The translations under genes were made by a program, and so were the position numbers. The notes beneath the pieces are model-generated. The model was not told where the DNA came from. It searched no databases and saw nothing but the letters and a program-made list of their open reading frames with translations. From Stomoxys calcitrans (taxonomy: Eukaryota > Arthropoda > Insecta > Diptera > Muscidae): DNA of 64,000 nt. Location of the stretch: assembly GCF_963082655.1 (NCBI RefSeq), contig NC_081555.1, positions 18,964,696-19,028,695 of the forward strand. Reading direction: 5' to 3'. Positions 23,801-35,470 of the stretch are shown piece after piece. The number at the start of each line of letters is the position of its first letter. The stretch's first letter is position 1.

Positions 23801-24522
23801 CTGTTGGAGTCAGCAAAAGCGCAACAATTTTATTTTTATATAACAGATTTTTTCTAAATATGATTTTTAAAAATTATTTTGTCGAAATTTATTCATTATA
23901 GAAAATTTGGTAGAAAATGATATTTTAAGAACATGCTGTCGAAAAATGACTTTTCAATGACTAGTTTTTCGACAAAATTTGGTTTTTTATCAAAAATTTT
24001 ACAAAATTTGTACATATTTTGTAGAAAATTTATCAAAAATTTTTTTTTGTAAAATTTCAAGTTTTAATTTTTATAGACAAAATTTCGCTTGAATTGCCTA
24101 CCTATCTCCTAGATCTGGCGTCAACCAGGGTAAGGGGGCCGATTCGACATTTGGCTTTAACCACTCCAACACTTGCTTTGCATGTTTTGTGAGACCAACA
24201 AACATATGACATTCCATTTTATTGATCTACGCGGTTGTGTAGCATACGGAAATGGCTAAGCATCATCCCCCCTTAACCTGACCTACATATGTAAAATTGT
24301 GTTGTCAATTTCGCTCTAAGAAAAACTGTCTATAATATGTCAATAGAAGTTTTTTGTTTTTATAACAATATCAGTAATGGACTATTTGTACAGATGTCAC
24401 AGATGATTGAACAGTTGGAGGAAGGAAATGAGAATACATACTAATTTAAATATAATCGGAAAGCTTTTCCTCAAGCAAACACTTTAAAGTTAAAATACGT
24501 TGTAATAGAACAAAAAACTTAC
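23801..24522. other. AT-rich repeat then unique intronic sequence up to Polr3A exon 4
   Basis: 23801-24085 is the AT-rich TTTTATAGAAAATTT-type repeat. 24086-24522 shows nothing recognisable and ends at the Polr3A intron 4 donor (GTAAGT on the minus strand). Confidence 0.5.
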
Positions 24523-26766
24523 CCTTGCCAGACGCCACATGCATTTGGTGGCATACGTTTCGCCAAAGTCTCTCAATATGACATAGAAAATACAATTTTT
24601 TGTGCCAGACCCCATAGTGCTTTTATCCATAGAGCCACATATTAACTCGGAGTTTCTTACAATAACCCCTGAAAATATAATAAAGCATACATTTATAGTA
24701 CATCTCCCCAGAGTATCTTGTTAGAAGCTATAAACTTACATGAATCCTTAACACATAAATCGTAGTTGCTGGTGTAATTTCTTCCTTTGGTTATGAGATT
24801 TACTTTCACTGGACATTGTTTATTGGGTTTCAGCAGTAGACTGAATATCTGTTTTCCTGTCCATAATTTACGTGGCTTTAAGATGGCTGGTGGCGGCATA
24901 TCAATCTGCATATTTGCATCGGGCCCTGCCAAAAAGCAAGCAGCCAATTGCATGGCCTGTTCCCTGGTTAGAAATTCATCCTTTTGTGTTAGCAAATAGC
25001 CACCTGTTATAAAATCTTGTGTGGCCGCAATAAGAATTTCACCATTTTTTGGAGTAACCAAATTGGATTTATTGCCCATCAATATTAAGGCTTCAGCTCT
25101 GGCCTCTTCGGTTTGGGGTAAATGTAAATTCATTTCATCACCATCAAAATCAGCATTATAGGGTGTACAGGCACACTCATTGAATCTGAAAGTTCTTTGG
25201 GGCTGTACCTTGGCTTGATGACACATAATGGACATTTTATGCAAAGAAGGTTGGCGATTAAAGAGCACAATATCGCCATCACAAAGATGACGTTCTACTA
25301 TGTCTCCACATTTTAAATCATGCGCCACCTTATCACGATTGCCATAGGCCAAGTATTTCTTAAAGGTAGAACCACGCTGCTGAACATAATTTGCACCTGG
25401 ATGAACATTGGGTCCATTTTTAACCAAATCCTTCATTTTTTGTATATTGGCTGGATTCACTCTCTCGGGATAAGTTAGTATTTTAGCTACTCTCTCAGGC
25501 ACCCCCACTTGGTGTATCATCAAATTAGGATCGGGAGAGATAACAGTACGGCCTGAGAAATCTACACGCTTTCCAGAGAGATTACCGCGAAATCTGCCCT
25601 GTTTGCCTTTTAGACGTTGCACCAGCCCTCGTGTGGTCTTTTTCGGGGCCATATTCAAAGGAATGCCGGAAATTTCACTGTGAAAATATAAGGCCACATG
25701 CAATTGCAAGAAATCCCAATCTTCCTGAATGAGTTCAATTTTACCACCGCCGCTCATGTGTTTTTGTATGACATCGTTAATAAGCAGAATTTCACTTTGT
25801 TTCATGGTCAAGTCATCTTCGGTGCTGGAAACACAAACATTATACAAAATTTCAGTTATACTAACAACATATGCAACTTACGTTCCCGCCTTGACTTCGG
25901 ACACCACAGAGGGTCTTATGCACACTGGCGGCACAAAAACTCTAGTCACTATCAGATTAGCAGGATTTGCTCCCTCACAGGTCATACCCAACAAGGGTAT
26001 ATCCGGTTTTGGTATACTCTTAAATAATTCCAAGACTGTAAGTGGATTCAATTCTTCCATATGATTATAACTGCCAAGCATTTGATTTAATTCTCTATTG
26101 TTTTCGGTGGCCTGCAATAAATCGTCCAGATCCTTAGACATTAACGATTCCTGCTTTTTGCCTTTATAGGGATCATGAAGAATTTTCAATAGACCCGGTC
26201 CTTTTTTCACTCCTCCATTAATGGCTTCACAGTTTGGACATTTTGTAGACTTCTTGGCTTTGGCCAAAATTTGTCCATGCAAAGCCTTTTTGGCCAAATA
26301 ACTGAAGTTGGGATTCAATAGCTTTTTCTCATACATTTTCTTGTCAACATCTTTAAGCATGACATGTGAACACGATTTACATATCATTTGCAATATATTA
26401 ATGGTGGAACGGAAATGTCCTATGTGAAATACGGGCAATGAGAGATCCAAATAACCAAAATGCCCTATGCACTCATTCAGGCCTTGTCCACAAGTCTCAC
26501 AAGTGGAATCTTTGCTGCTAACACCCATGCGACGATCCAAAACGCCATATGGAACAGGTTGTCGTTGAGCTTGATATAAATTCTTGGACACAATACGCAA
26601 TTGAGACTCCTGTTGAATTTCTTCGGGACTGCTGATGCTGAACTGCACATGTGATCTGAGGAGGCAAGTAGGGTGGTCTTAATTTGAGTCTTTGCCGGCA
26701 TTATGAAAACAATGAAACTTACATTTTCTTTATGAGGTCAGCCTCACGAAACTGTTCCTTGGGCAT
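24523..26766 (-). CDS. Polr3A: RNA polymerase III largest subunit, exons 1-4 (N-terminal part)
   Basis: Minus-strand exons are 26766-26723, 26655-25882, 25824-24740 and 24668-24523. Introns are 67, 57 and 71 bp, donors are all GTAAGT, and phases are consistent. They encode residues 1-683 of the catalytic subunit that transcribes tRNA, 5S and other small RNAs in the nucleus. The start [20 protein letters not shown] gives the usual Pol III N-terminus. Zinc-clamp ligands are C67, C70, C77 and H80 ([14 protein letters not shown]), and a second CPNC pair lies further on. The Mg-binding catalytic loop [10 protein letters not shown] is at about 496-505, with NRQPSLHK shortly before it. It is divergently arranged with Pdha. 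Exon 2 has donated a partial copy to intron 4. Confidence 0.96.
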
Positions 26767-28066
26767 ATTGTTAAAGTTTAATGAATGATTTCACAATTTA
26801 ATTGAAAATTAAATCATTTATCGATTGAATAAATAAAATTTGAGGCAGGAAAGCGTGTTTTCAGGTTTGTTGCAATTTCGACGGCAGCAATGTTTACATT
26901 TTTCGAACATAGGGTTGCCAAAGTTTAAATTAAAAAAAAATATAGAGCAAAACAAATAAAAATTTTTAATAAACAGAAACTAAACCTTATAGAATATTAT
27001 TACTTAAAATATATACGATTTCATTACATTTTTGATTGTACAAATGTTTTTTAATTATAACCATGTTTATTTTATATTATTTTTTATTCTTTTTAACATT
27101 TATGTATATGGCAGCTCTATTGCTCTCCTCACATGTGAAATAAAAACAGATGAGAGAAAAAAACTAGTCCACCTTAAACTATGGGTCCCATTAAATTTTG
27201 GGGAGAAAAAGAAGACTAGAAATTTTTATATCTTTACTCTGATTTGCGAATTGCTTAAAATGCAAAAATTGGTGCAATGCATTCTACCATAAGGGGCATT
27301 CCTTCATTTCGTCATCAAGATGTCATTTCAAAATTGACTTTGTTCTCAACACAACCAAAGAAACTTACCCGCGTGTGTGTACGTGTTCAAAATGAGAGAA
27401 AGAGAAACACAAAGAGAACGTTCAAAATAATGCGGTAATGTGCTGTGAATATAAACACAGAACTGACATATTTATACCGTCAAACTGGCCGTCTGCTTCC
27501 AGCGAAATAATTAAAGGTGGTCTCATTTGTACAACAATCACAAATCATATGGTGCAATCCGCCATTATGCCATCAAGCTGATCGACGATTTGCCAATACA
27601 CACGAAGAAATTCGTGTGCGTGTATCTATACATGTGCGTACGTGAGCAGAGAATTTGCAAGCAAGAAGATAACATAGATAATGCAAACAAAAATCTGACA
27701 TCTTAATAATGTCTCTACTACTTAATGCTCAATCGAATTCAAATGATTTGCATCTGTGTCTAGAACTTCCTGCCTTTAATTGAGTTTGAGCCCCTACCCT
27801 CTTTATTTTTGCCAGATATCTTATACAAACGCTTTGGGCAAGGCACTTTACAATTTCTGTTTCAATATGGCAATGCTTTTGAATCTTTCAACATATTTTC
27901 ATACTGGCATCTCCGCCTTTAACTTTTGACAGTTTTCGAGTCGTGTGTTTGTTACGCGACCGACCACAGAGAGATTTGCAAATAAAACGAATTTTCCAGG
28001 GATCCTTGTGAAAAACTCCACCATAAAACGCCTCATATTATAAAATTTATTGAGTATTGTGAAAAA
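26767..28066. other. Divergent intergenic region between Polr3A and Pdha
   Basis: 1.3 kb separates the two start codons, so 5' UTRs and promoters of both genes must lie here. The proximal 26.8-kb side has a DRE-like site. The rest is AT-rich, with GAGA/GTGT-type low-complexity runs at about 27365-27420. ORF 27032-27292 has no recognisable domain. Confidence 0.6.
26819..26826. promoter_or_regulatory. DRE-like site upstream of Polr3A
   Basis: TATCGATT matches the fly DNA replication-related element (TATCGATA) at 7 of 8 positions. It lies 53 bp upstream of the Polr3A ATG, the usual place for this housekeeping-promoter motif. Confidence 0.35.
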
Positions 28067-31000
28067 ATGTTGCGTCAATTAAATCGAGCCGGTGAATTCC
28101 CCAAAGTTGTCAAACAATTGCAAAAAGTAGGTTGCCAAAAGACGTCGACCGCAAAAATTTTCGCTAGATATTTGCATGCGTGTGTGTGTAGGCCTCCTTG
28201 GTCAGCAGCAGCAGCACCGGGAAGAGCCTTCTTGTGTAGTACTAAACAACTTAGAGGACGCTTTAATTCTAGCTCATTTTTCGGTTTATTCCAGAGTTCA
28301 GCTGTAGCCGGAACACAAAAATCCAATAACTATGCGACCGAGGCAACTGTTCAAGTGCAACGGGTAAGTGGATGAAAAATTTGGAGGGGTTACATAATCT
28401 TAAGTTATAGACTCGAAGTGATTTCTGTGTTTCCAAAACTAAGGTATGATGATATTTGGAGTAAAAACGTTTTGGAAAAAAATTTATAGCAACATATTGG
28501 GAAGAAATCGTACAAAGTATTTGATTCATTGTTGCCAATACAATTCAAGGTGGTCGGTTAGACATGAAGGTCATACGTTATAAAAATACATACCCCACAT
28601 CCCTCAAATCTTTTCCATATTAATCTTTGTTATATTTTTGTTTTTTTTTCCCACTTTCTCCCCATTTTATCAATGATTCTAATTGGTGTGTATGGTTACT
28701 TTATGGTTAACCCTTCCCCTTGAGGAAGCCCTATTTCCTAATTAATATCACTTTTTGGGAATCTATACATATGTTAATGTGTGACGTCACGTTTTGTTTA
28801 TTTTGTTGTGGGAAGAGTGGCCGGCTAATTTGTGTAATTCGATTGTCTTCGTTTTTATTGTTTGTTATCGCCATTGCTCTGCAATTGCTATGAGCTAAAT
28901 TGTGCCATTCAAATGTTTATATTGCATTTTTTGTGTATTTCAAAATTGGGATAGGTCATTGACACAATTAGTCGGTGGTTACAGCTGGTAATCATAAAAT
29001 GTAAACACATTCAATTTCCCAAGCGAAATTTATAATAAATTTATGCCTTATACCAACTCTGTGATGCAGAGCATGAATGAAATGGGAGGAACTTAGTTCA
29101 TAGAAACAACAAAATCTGGAGATTTTGAAAAATGTTCAAGACATCCTTAAATCCACTCTTCTTGCTTTATACCAGCTTTTGGAATACCTCAAGTGAGGTT
29201 TAATTACTCGACAGTTTTTGTTGGAGAAAATTTCACTAAACGAATGAATGCGCCTACGGAGTAAAGTTGGTAGAGGGCAGGAATTATTTGAATCCGATTG
29301 CACTATGCCACTACTCACTTAGTACAATCCCATGGCAGCCGGTTGCTTCATCGGCAAGGGCTGCCGCCTCGGTTTACAACACACTGCTACAACAACAACA
29401 ACTAACTTAGCTTCTCTTCTTTGGCTTCCTTCATGGGTATAGAAGGGGGTTTGCTTTTTATAACCTTAGGTTGAAGTCCACAAAGAACTGTGTTGATTCC
29501 ATGTCCAAGAGCAGAACTATATCCCATCTGTAATAGATGGCTTGATTGAAAGATTTTAACAAGGGCAAACTTCTCACATATCTATGAGTGCAGTCCGATT
29601 TAAGTTTAAGCTCAATGATAAGGAGCCTCCTTTTTATAGCCCAGCCCGAACGGCGTGCCGCAGTGCGTCACCTCTTTGGAGAGAAGTTTTACATGGCATA
29701 GTACCTCACAAATGTTTCCAGCATTAGGAAACATTTGAAAATTTTTTTCTGATGGTTTCGCCAGGATTCGAACCCAGGCGTTCAGCGTCATAGGCGGACA
29801 TGCTAACCTCTTCGCTACGGTAGCCTCCCCTGGTTATTTAAAGGTGCCAAAAAAAAACTCGAGAAATGAAGCAAAAAAATTTACAAAATTGGTTTAATTG
29901 TAGCTAAAAAATCGCTTTACTTCATTCACAATATCTTCTTTTACCATTCACAATTATACTGCTGCTCAAATTTTCTCGTCTACTCCTATTCGTTGCAACT
30001 GGTAGCTTTGCAAAGAGTCGGATGGGTCATCTACTCTCTACCACTGTCTATAGTCTAGGCTGCATACAATGTATCTAAGGTCCCGAGTCAAGCGATTGGC
30101 AATCAAGTTGCTACACGGTTGTTCTTATTGTTGCAAATTAATTTAAGTTTAACCTTTTTATCTTTATTCTTTCCACCTGCTGGCAAACAAAATATAGAAG
30201 AAGAAAATATGAAGAGAGAAAAGAGAAATGACGTCACATTTTAACTGCTACCTTCAGATTGTTGTGATTCACAATAGTGTGTTATCATTCACAAGAGGGA
30301 TGGTATACGATGTTCATTCTTATGAATGTTGTTTAAGAGAAAGTAGGTTAAACACTAGTTTTTTAAAACATGAAAAAGTGTTATGTTCGGCGGAGCCGAA
30401 TTTTAAGAACTCAACAACGTAGATTCTACTTAGAATGTACACAAATTAACGTATTTGAAGGGCACATGGGTACTTAACGTACAAAATTTCTGCTGCATCA
30501 GCCAAAAATCGCATTTTCTTGGGGACGTATAAGACTATATCGTGAGATCGGTTTATATGGAAGCTATATCAGGTTATAAGCCGATTGTGTTTATACCTCT
30601 AACGAACGTTGGAAGACTTAATAGAACACTACCTGTAAAATGTCAGCCAAATCAGATATTAACAAGAAAAAGCGTGCTAAGTTCGGCCGTGCCGAATTTT
30701 ATATACCCTTTTTTATGGATCGCATTTGTCAAGTTCTTTGCCCAGTATCTCTTTTTGGCCAACAGGGGATAATGGATAAAAGTTGCCATGCTACGGGAGC
30801 CATATCAAGTTATGGGCCGCAACAGTTATTGTGCAAGTTATGGCAAGTTATGGTTGACATTTTGTGCAAGAAGTCATTGTGCAAAATGTCAGCCAAATCG
30901 GAAAAGAATTGCGTCCTATTGGGGCTCAAGAAGTAATATCGAAAAATTGGCTTATATGGGAGCTATAACAGATTATATTATATTTGGCACACACACTAAA

Positions 31001-33255
31001 GGTCATAAAAAAAGTTGTTGTACAAAATTCAGCGTAATCAGGCAAGAATTGCGTCCTCTATAGGCTCAAGAACTAAAATCGGTATATAATTTTATATGGA
31101 AGCTATATCAGGTTTTGAGCCGATTTGGACCATACTTAACATAGTAGTTAGAAATCAAAACGAAAGACTGGATGTTAAACTTTAGCAAAATTGGATAATA
31201 ATTGCCCTCTCTAGAGGCTCAAGAAGTCGAGATCCGAGATAGGTTTATATGGCAGCTATATTAATTTATAAACTGATTTTGACCATACTTGGCATAGTCG
31301 TTGGAAGTCATAACAAAACCCCTCATACAAACATTCAGCCAAATCGGGTAAGATTTGCGCCGTATAGAGGCTCAAGAAATCAAAAACCAAAGTCGGTTTA
31401 TATGGCAGCTATATCAAAACATGGACTGATATGGCCCATTTACAATCCCAACCGACCTACAGTCATAGGAAGTATGTGTGAAAAATTTCAAGTGCCTAGC
31501 TTCACTCCTTCGAAAGTTAGCGTGCTTTCCACAGACAGACGGGCGGCGGACGGACATGGCTAGGTTGACTTAAAATGACCTGACGATCAAGAATAAATAT
31601 ACTTTATGGGGTCTCAGACAAATTGACGAAATTAGTATACCCCCCTCCTATGGTGGAGGGTATAAAAATTAGTTATACTTTTCGAAAAAGCCGTTCAAAA
31701 TTGTAATTGGAGATTTTTGGGAACAAAGAATTCAAAATTTGGGAACAAGAGATGCAAAAATACTGGCAACACTGAGTTGTGGGTATAAAAAGGAAGAGAA
31801 AACAGAGATGATGACGTATCGTAACGGCTGGCTTGAAATTGTTACGATTCACGGTAGTGTGTTATCAATCACAATAGGATAGTGTTGGATGTACATCGTT
31901 ATGAATCTTGTTTAAGTGAAAGTTGCTTCAACATTAGTTTTTAAAAAAATGTATTTGTTTCTATGTTGCCTTGCTGCTTGTTGTGTCTTAAGCGATTTCC
32001 TATCCATATTTCTCATCTTGTTATATTTTCATTCGCTTTTTTCCCCCAAAAGCCTTACAAATTGCATCGTTTGGACCAAGGACCCGAAACCACAGTAAAA
32101 ATCACCAAAGATCAAGCTCTTACATACTACACTCAAATGCAAACCATCCGCCGTTTGGAAACATCTGCTGGTAATTTGTACAAAGAGAAAATCATCAGAG
32201 GCTTTTGTCATTTGTACTCGGGTCAGGAAGCCTGTGCTGTGGGTAAGTTGAGTTTATTAGAATTTTCAGTAAACCATATTTGATAACATTTCTTATTTTG
32301 TCTCTTAACAAGGCATGAGAGCCGCTATGCGTGATGTGGACAATATTATTTCTGCCTATCGTGTTCATGGCTGGACCTATCTGATGGGTGTTTCACCTTT
32401 GGGTGTTTTGGCTGAGTTAACAGGACGTCAAAGTGGTTGTGCCAAAGGCAAGGGAGGTTCTATGCACATGTATTGTCCCAATTTCTATGGTGGCAATGGC
32501 ATTGTGGGAGCTCAGGTATAAAAATTGTTTGAATTAATTTTTTATAAAAAGAATTATGTGAGATTTTTTATTACCAGGTTCCTTTGGGCGCTGGAGTTGC
32601 CTTGGCCTGCAAATACAAAGGCAATGGTGGCATGTGCCTAGCCTTGTATGGTGATGGTGCTGCCAATCAAGGTCAAGTGTTTGAAGCCTACAACATGGCC
32701 TATTTGTGGAAATTGCCTGTTATTTTCGTTTGCGAAAACAACAATTATGGCATGGGCACTAGCGCAGAACGTGCTTCCTCCAACACCGACTATTATACCA
32801 GAGGCGATGCTTTGCCCGGCATCTGGGTAGATGGCATGGATGTTTTGGCTGTTCGCAGTGCCACAGAATTCGCCATTGATTATGTCAACAAAAATGGACC
32901 TTTGGTCATGGAAACCAACACTTATCGTTATTCTGGCCATTCCATGTCCGATCCCGGTACCAGCTATCGTACCCGCGAAGAAATTCAAGAAGTACGCCAA
33001 AAGCGTGATCCCATTACCTCATTTAAGGAGATGTGCATTGAACAGGGTCTCATTACCACCGACGAAGTCAAGGCCATTGACACCAAAGTACGCAAAGAGG
33101 TCGATGAAGCCACTGCCCAGGCTAAAGCCGATGCCGAACTGCCTCTCAGCGGTTTGTGGACCGATGTCTACTCCCAGTGCTTGGAACCCAAAATAAGAAA
33201 TTGTGTGGAACACAACATTAAACATGTTCAACAAAACAAAGGCGCAAATCATTAA
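28067..33255 (+). CDS. Pdha: Pyruvate dehydrogenase E1 component subunit alpha
   Basis: Exons are 28067-28126, 28295-28363, 32053-32242, 32313-32515 and 32578-33255; all introns are GT-AG. The product is 399 aa, normal for animal E1 alpha. It decarboxylates pyruvate with thiamine diphosphate in the mitochondrial matrix, feeding acetyl-CoA to the TCA cycle. The N-terminus is basic and hydroxylated, as expected of a mitochondrial presequence. The ThDP/Mg motif is GDGAANQGQ (199 on) to NNN (228-230). The phosphorylation loop [18 protein letters not shown] has the PDK target serines at S296 and S303, so the kinase/phosphatase control is conserved. The first intron (28127-28294, 168 bp) has no stop and keeps frame, so retention would give a 455-aa form. 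The 3.7-kb third-exon-proximal intron is full of repeats. Confidence 0.96.
28364..29324 (+). other. Pdha: Pdha long intron, 5' part, no recognised content
   Basis: Unique AT-rich sequence after the GTAAGT donor at 28364. No coding exon or repeat recognised before the LINE tail at 29325. Confidence 0.5.
29325..29402 (+). repeat. LINE 3'-end fragment with (CAA)n tail
   Basis: ATCCCATGGCAGCCGGTTG, then CTTCATCGGCAAGGGCTGCC and a CTACAACAACAACAAC tail; an internally deleted copy of the tail repeat. Confidence 0.65.
29562..29828 (-). mobile_element. tRNA-derived SINE, copy 2
   Basis: Reverse orientation. The body runs from GGGCAAACTTCTCACATATC to the tRNA-like head with B box (GGATTCGAACCC, minus strand GGGTTCGAATCC) and A box near the right end. 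The distal tail is missing. Located in the Pdha intron. Confidence 0.8.
29865..30070 (+). repeat. Unclassified dispersed repeat R, copy 1
   Basis: Shares CAAATTTTCTCG, TTCGTTGCAACTGGTAGC and TTTGCAAAGAGTCGGATGGG with 36676-36845 and 37210-37390. No ORF. Superfamily unknown. Confidence 0.55.
30225..30380 (+). repeat. Left copy of a ~145-bp direct repeat flanking a mini-me element
   Basis: Resembles 31805-31945 (shared ATGACGT, TTCACAATAGTGTGTTATCA-like text and GAATGTTGTTTAAG). The two copies bracket the mini-me at 30384-31675 within the Pdha intron. Confidence 0.55.
30384..31675 (-). mobile_element. Mini-me/DINE-1-like element(s) in the Pdha intron
   Basis: Palindromic ends occur at 30386 (TTCGGCGGAGCCGAA) and again at 30681 (TTCGGCCGTGCCGAA), suggesting two elements overlapping or one nested. 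Internal ATATGGCAGCTATA units follow, then the reversed GTCY core near 31535. The end is CCCTCCTATGGTGGAGGGTA. Confidence 0.75.
31805..31945 (+). repeat. Right copy of the direct repeat flanking the mini-me element
   Basis: Partner of 30225-30380. The sequence diverges by roughly a fifth, so the duplication is not recent. Confidence 0.5.
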
Positions 33256-33769
33256 CGAACTATGAGCCATTCTAACTTTGCTGCCTCCAAGGAGGGAATG
33301 TTTACTCAGCCTTCCTTCTTAATGATTAACTCATTGTTCATAAGTTACTCAGTTTTGTTAATACGTTTTTCTTTTGCATTGGAAGAGAACTCTGGATAAA
33401 GGCTCATTTAGGAGAGATAATTTCCATTAATTTATTAAAACCCAATCTATATAAATCTCAAGTTTAAAGCGACACACGAAAAAAATCTTAAAATTGTTTT
33501 GCTTAATTTTTATGTAAATTATTTTTGATTAAAATCAACATCACACACATTCTTTTTTAAGACAAGATAGTAAAACACAAGTCTGTAACAAGAGACTACA
33601 AAATAAATACAAATATGTAAACTGTTATAAATATAAATAGACAAAATAAAGACCATCGTAGAAAAATTCCACAAAAACTGAAGCAGAAGTGATATTTGTG
33701 AAACAAATATAAGAAGTAAGAAAATAAGAGCCAAATTTGTCATGTTGACTGTCACATGACATCCAATCC
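33256..33769 (+). other. Pdha: Pdha 3' UTR and downstream sequence
   Basis: AATAAA candidates at 33602-33607 and 33645-33650 lie about 350-400 bp after the stop. The intervening sequence is AT-rich and unique, consistent with a 3' UTR. Confidence 0.5.
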
Positions 33770-34300
33770 GCCAAGTCATCACTAAATGCGTCTTTCCTAC
33801 CAAGGAGCTTGCACAGGAGGGTGTTGTCTTAAATCTACAGGACCGAGATTGACACCTCCCATCAGCCTGAGCACTTGTTTTCCAGTGAGGTTTTTCTCCC
33901 AAGTCACGGGACTTGGCCAGAATACAACCTATAGCACAGCAAACATCCTATTTGCGAAATCATCCAAGAAAGCGTCTATCCTCGCACAGGTGTGGGTTCA
34001 TGGATTTTTTAGTATTGCAATGGCCCGTGAAACCAACTATAAGGAGCTTGAGATCATGCGTTCGCAAACATCCTATTTTCGAAGTCATCCAAGAAAGCGT
34101 CTATCCTCGCACAGATGTGGGCTCACGGATTTTTTAGCATTGCAATGGCCCAGCAACTTGAGATCATGCCTTCTTAGTCACAGCCTGTCTGTAAGCCATA
34201 GCAACAGCCCACATCCGCAAAGTCATCGTAGAATGTCAATATCTAACCAAGGATCTCGTACGGGGATAGGCCTGATGAAGCCATAGCATGGCCCACGTTC
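33770..34300. repeat. Degenerate ~110-bp tandem repeat
   Basis: Copies around 33945-34055 and 34062-34155 share AAAGCGTCTATCCTCGCACA, TTTTTTAGTATTGCAATGGC-like text and CTTGAGATCATGC. Weaker copies flank them (33770-33800, 34205-34290). ORFs across it are repeat artefacts. Confidence 0.6.
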
Positions 34301-34854
34301 GTATGTAGCCTACTCCTGTCCAGTTTCTCACCAAACTCATTTGCCGTGAATCTCTTCTTTCACATGATTCGAAGAAGCTCCTGGATTTTTTTTAAGAATT
34401 ATCAAATGCAAATGAGTCGTGGGCGAAGCCTTTCGCATATCGTGGACCACACTCGTCAATTACCCATTTTGACTAGCTAGTCTTGAAGCTCATTCCCATC
34501 AATCCCTTATGGCACGGAACACAGCATCGCTTGCTTGCAAGTCTCAAAAGCTCCGGCGCTAACATTACATGCAGCTAAAGCCTCCTGACCGTGAAAGACT
34601 GACTGGATAGTCTTTTCTTCCTCGAAATCACATCCAAAGCCTTCAAGACCGCGAAGACATCCACCTGAAAATTGCTTCTCCTATCCAGAATTTTATAGAA
34701 TTGCCAAATCCCATTGAACTCAACAAAGAACTCTTCTTCGGAGCCCCATCCAGCCTGGATTCATCTGCATATACCCAGGGTACAAAGAAGGGTGGGTTAC
34801 TTTCGGCCTAACTCTCCCTCTCCGGAAGACTACAATGAAGAATTACCTTCCCCG
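34301..34854. other. Unclassified repetitive sequence
   Basis: 34660-34830 is loosely similar to 34965-35130 (shared CCATTGAACTCAACAAAGA-like and CTGGATTCATCTG-like words), so it probably belongs to a LINE relic. The rest is not recognised. Confidence 0.35.
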
Positions 34855-34925
34855 CAATCCCATGCCAGCCGATTGTACGTAGCGTATTGACCCAGTGCAC
34901 AACACACTGATACAACAACAATAAC
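34855..34925 (+). repeat. LINE 3'-end fragment with (CAA)n tail
   Basis: ATCCCATGCCAGCCGATTGT, then GTATTGACCCAGTGCACAAC and ACAACAATAACAA; a deleted copy of the tail repeat. Confidence 0.55.
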
Positions 34926-35034
34926 AAACTTCCCTGCATCTGAGCGACAACGCATCCCTTTTCAGTCTGAAAATTGTGTCACCCGTCCACAACTCCATAG
35001 AACTCCTAAATTCCTTTGAACTTAATAAAGACCC

Positions 35035-35470
35035 ATGCTTCCATCTAATCTGGATCCGTCCGTATATTTTGAAGAACTAGAGAAGGGCGGGGTGACCCCA
35101 CTTAACATTCCCTCTCCGGATGACGACGTACAAATCACCTATAAAAACGACCACTGGTACAACATTCATGCAGACACGGTAGCAGATGCGGTAAATAGCT
35201 ACCGGGTGAATGTAGTCCTTGAAAAACGACCGCCTCTCATTGCACCTTAAGAAATTGATCTTCCCCGGCAAACCAGAGTAGTTCTGGCTCAATTACGTTC
35301 CGGCAGATGCAGCCGCCTCACCTCCTGCAGAGCAAGGATTGATGCCGACGTACAAGATGTATGTCCCGATTGTAACCAGTGGCCACACGATACACGTTAC
35401 CTGTTTAACTGCCCAGTCAGACCCACTCGACTCAGACCCAGATCCCTGTGGATGCACCTCATCTTAGTCC
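35035..35470 (+). mobile_element. LINE C-terminal zinc-knuckle fragment, plus strand
   Basis: Contains NIHADTVADAVNSYRVNVVL, a stop, then CSRLTSCRARIDADVQDVC and PDCNQWPHDTRYLFNCPV. It is the same family as 15243-15665, here with the terminal Cys intact but with a stop and a frameshift. Confidence 0.7.

Larger units (their letters stand above)
1705..24522 (-). other. Polr3A: Giant intron 4 of Polr3A (22.8 kb)
   Basis: The donor GTAAGT at 24522 follows residue R683 in phase 0 and the acceptor ends at 1705. Other Polr3A introns in the window are 55-72 bp. The intron is filled with transposon relics, minisatellites, two nested coding sequences (dUTPase-like and serine protease) and a partial copy of the gene's own exon 2. 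Neighbouring exons join without loss of frame, so I read it as a real expanded intron. A wrong assembly join cannot be fully excluded from sequence alone. Confidence 0.85.

Noticed and set aside
33786..34286. A 166-codon ORF downstream of Pdha as a gene
   Set aside because: It runs through a degenerate 110-bp tandem repeat and shows no domain.
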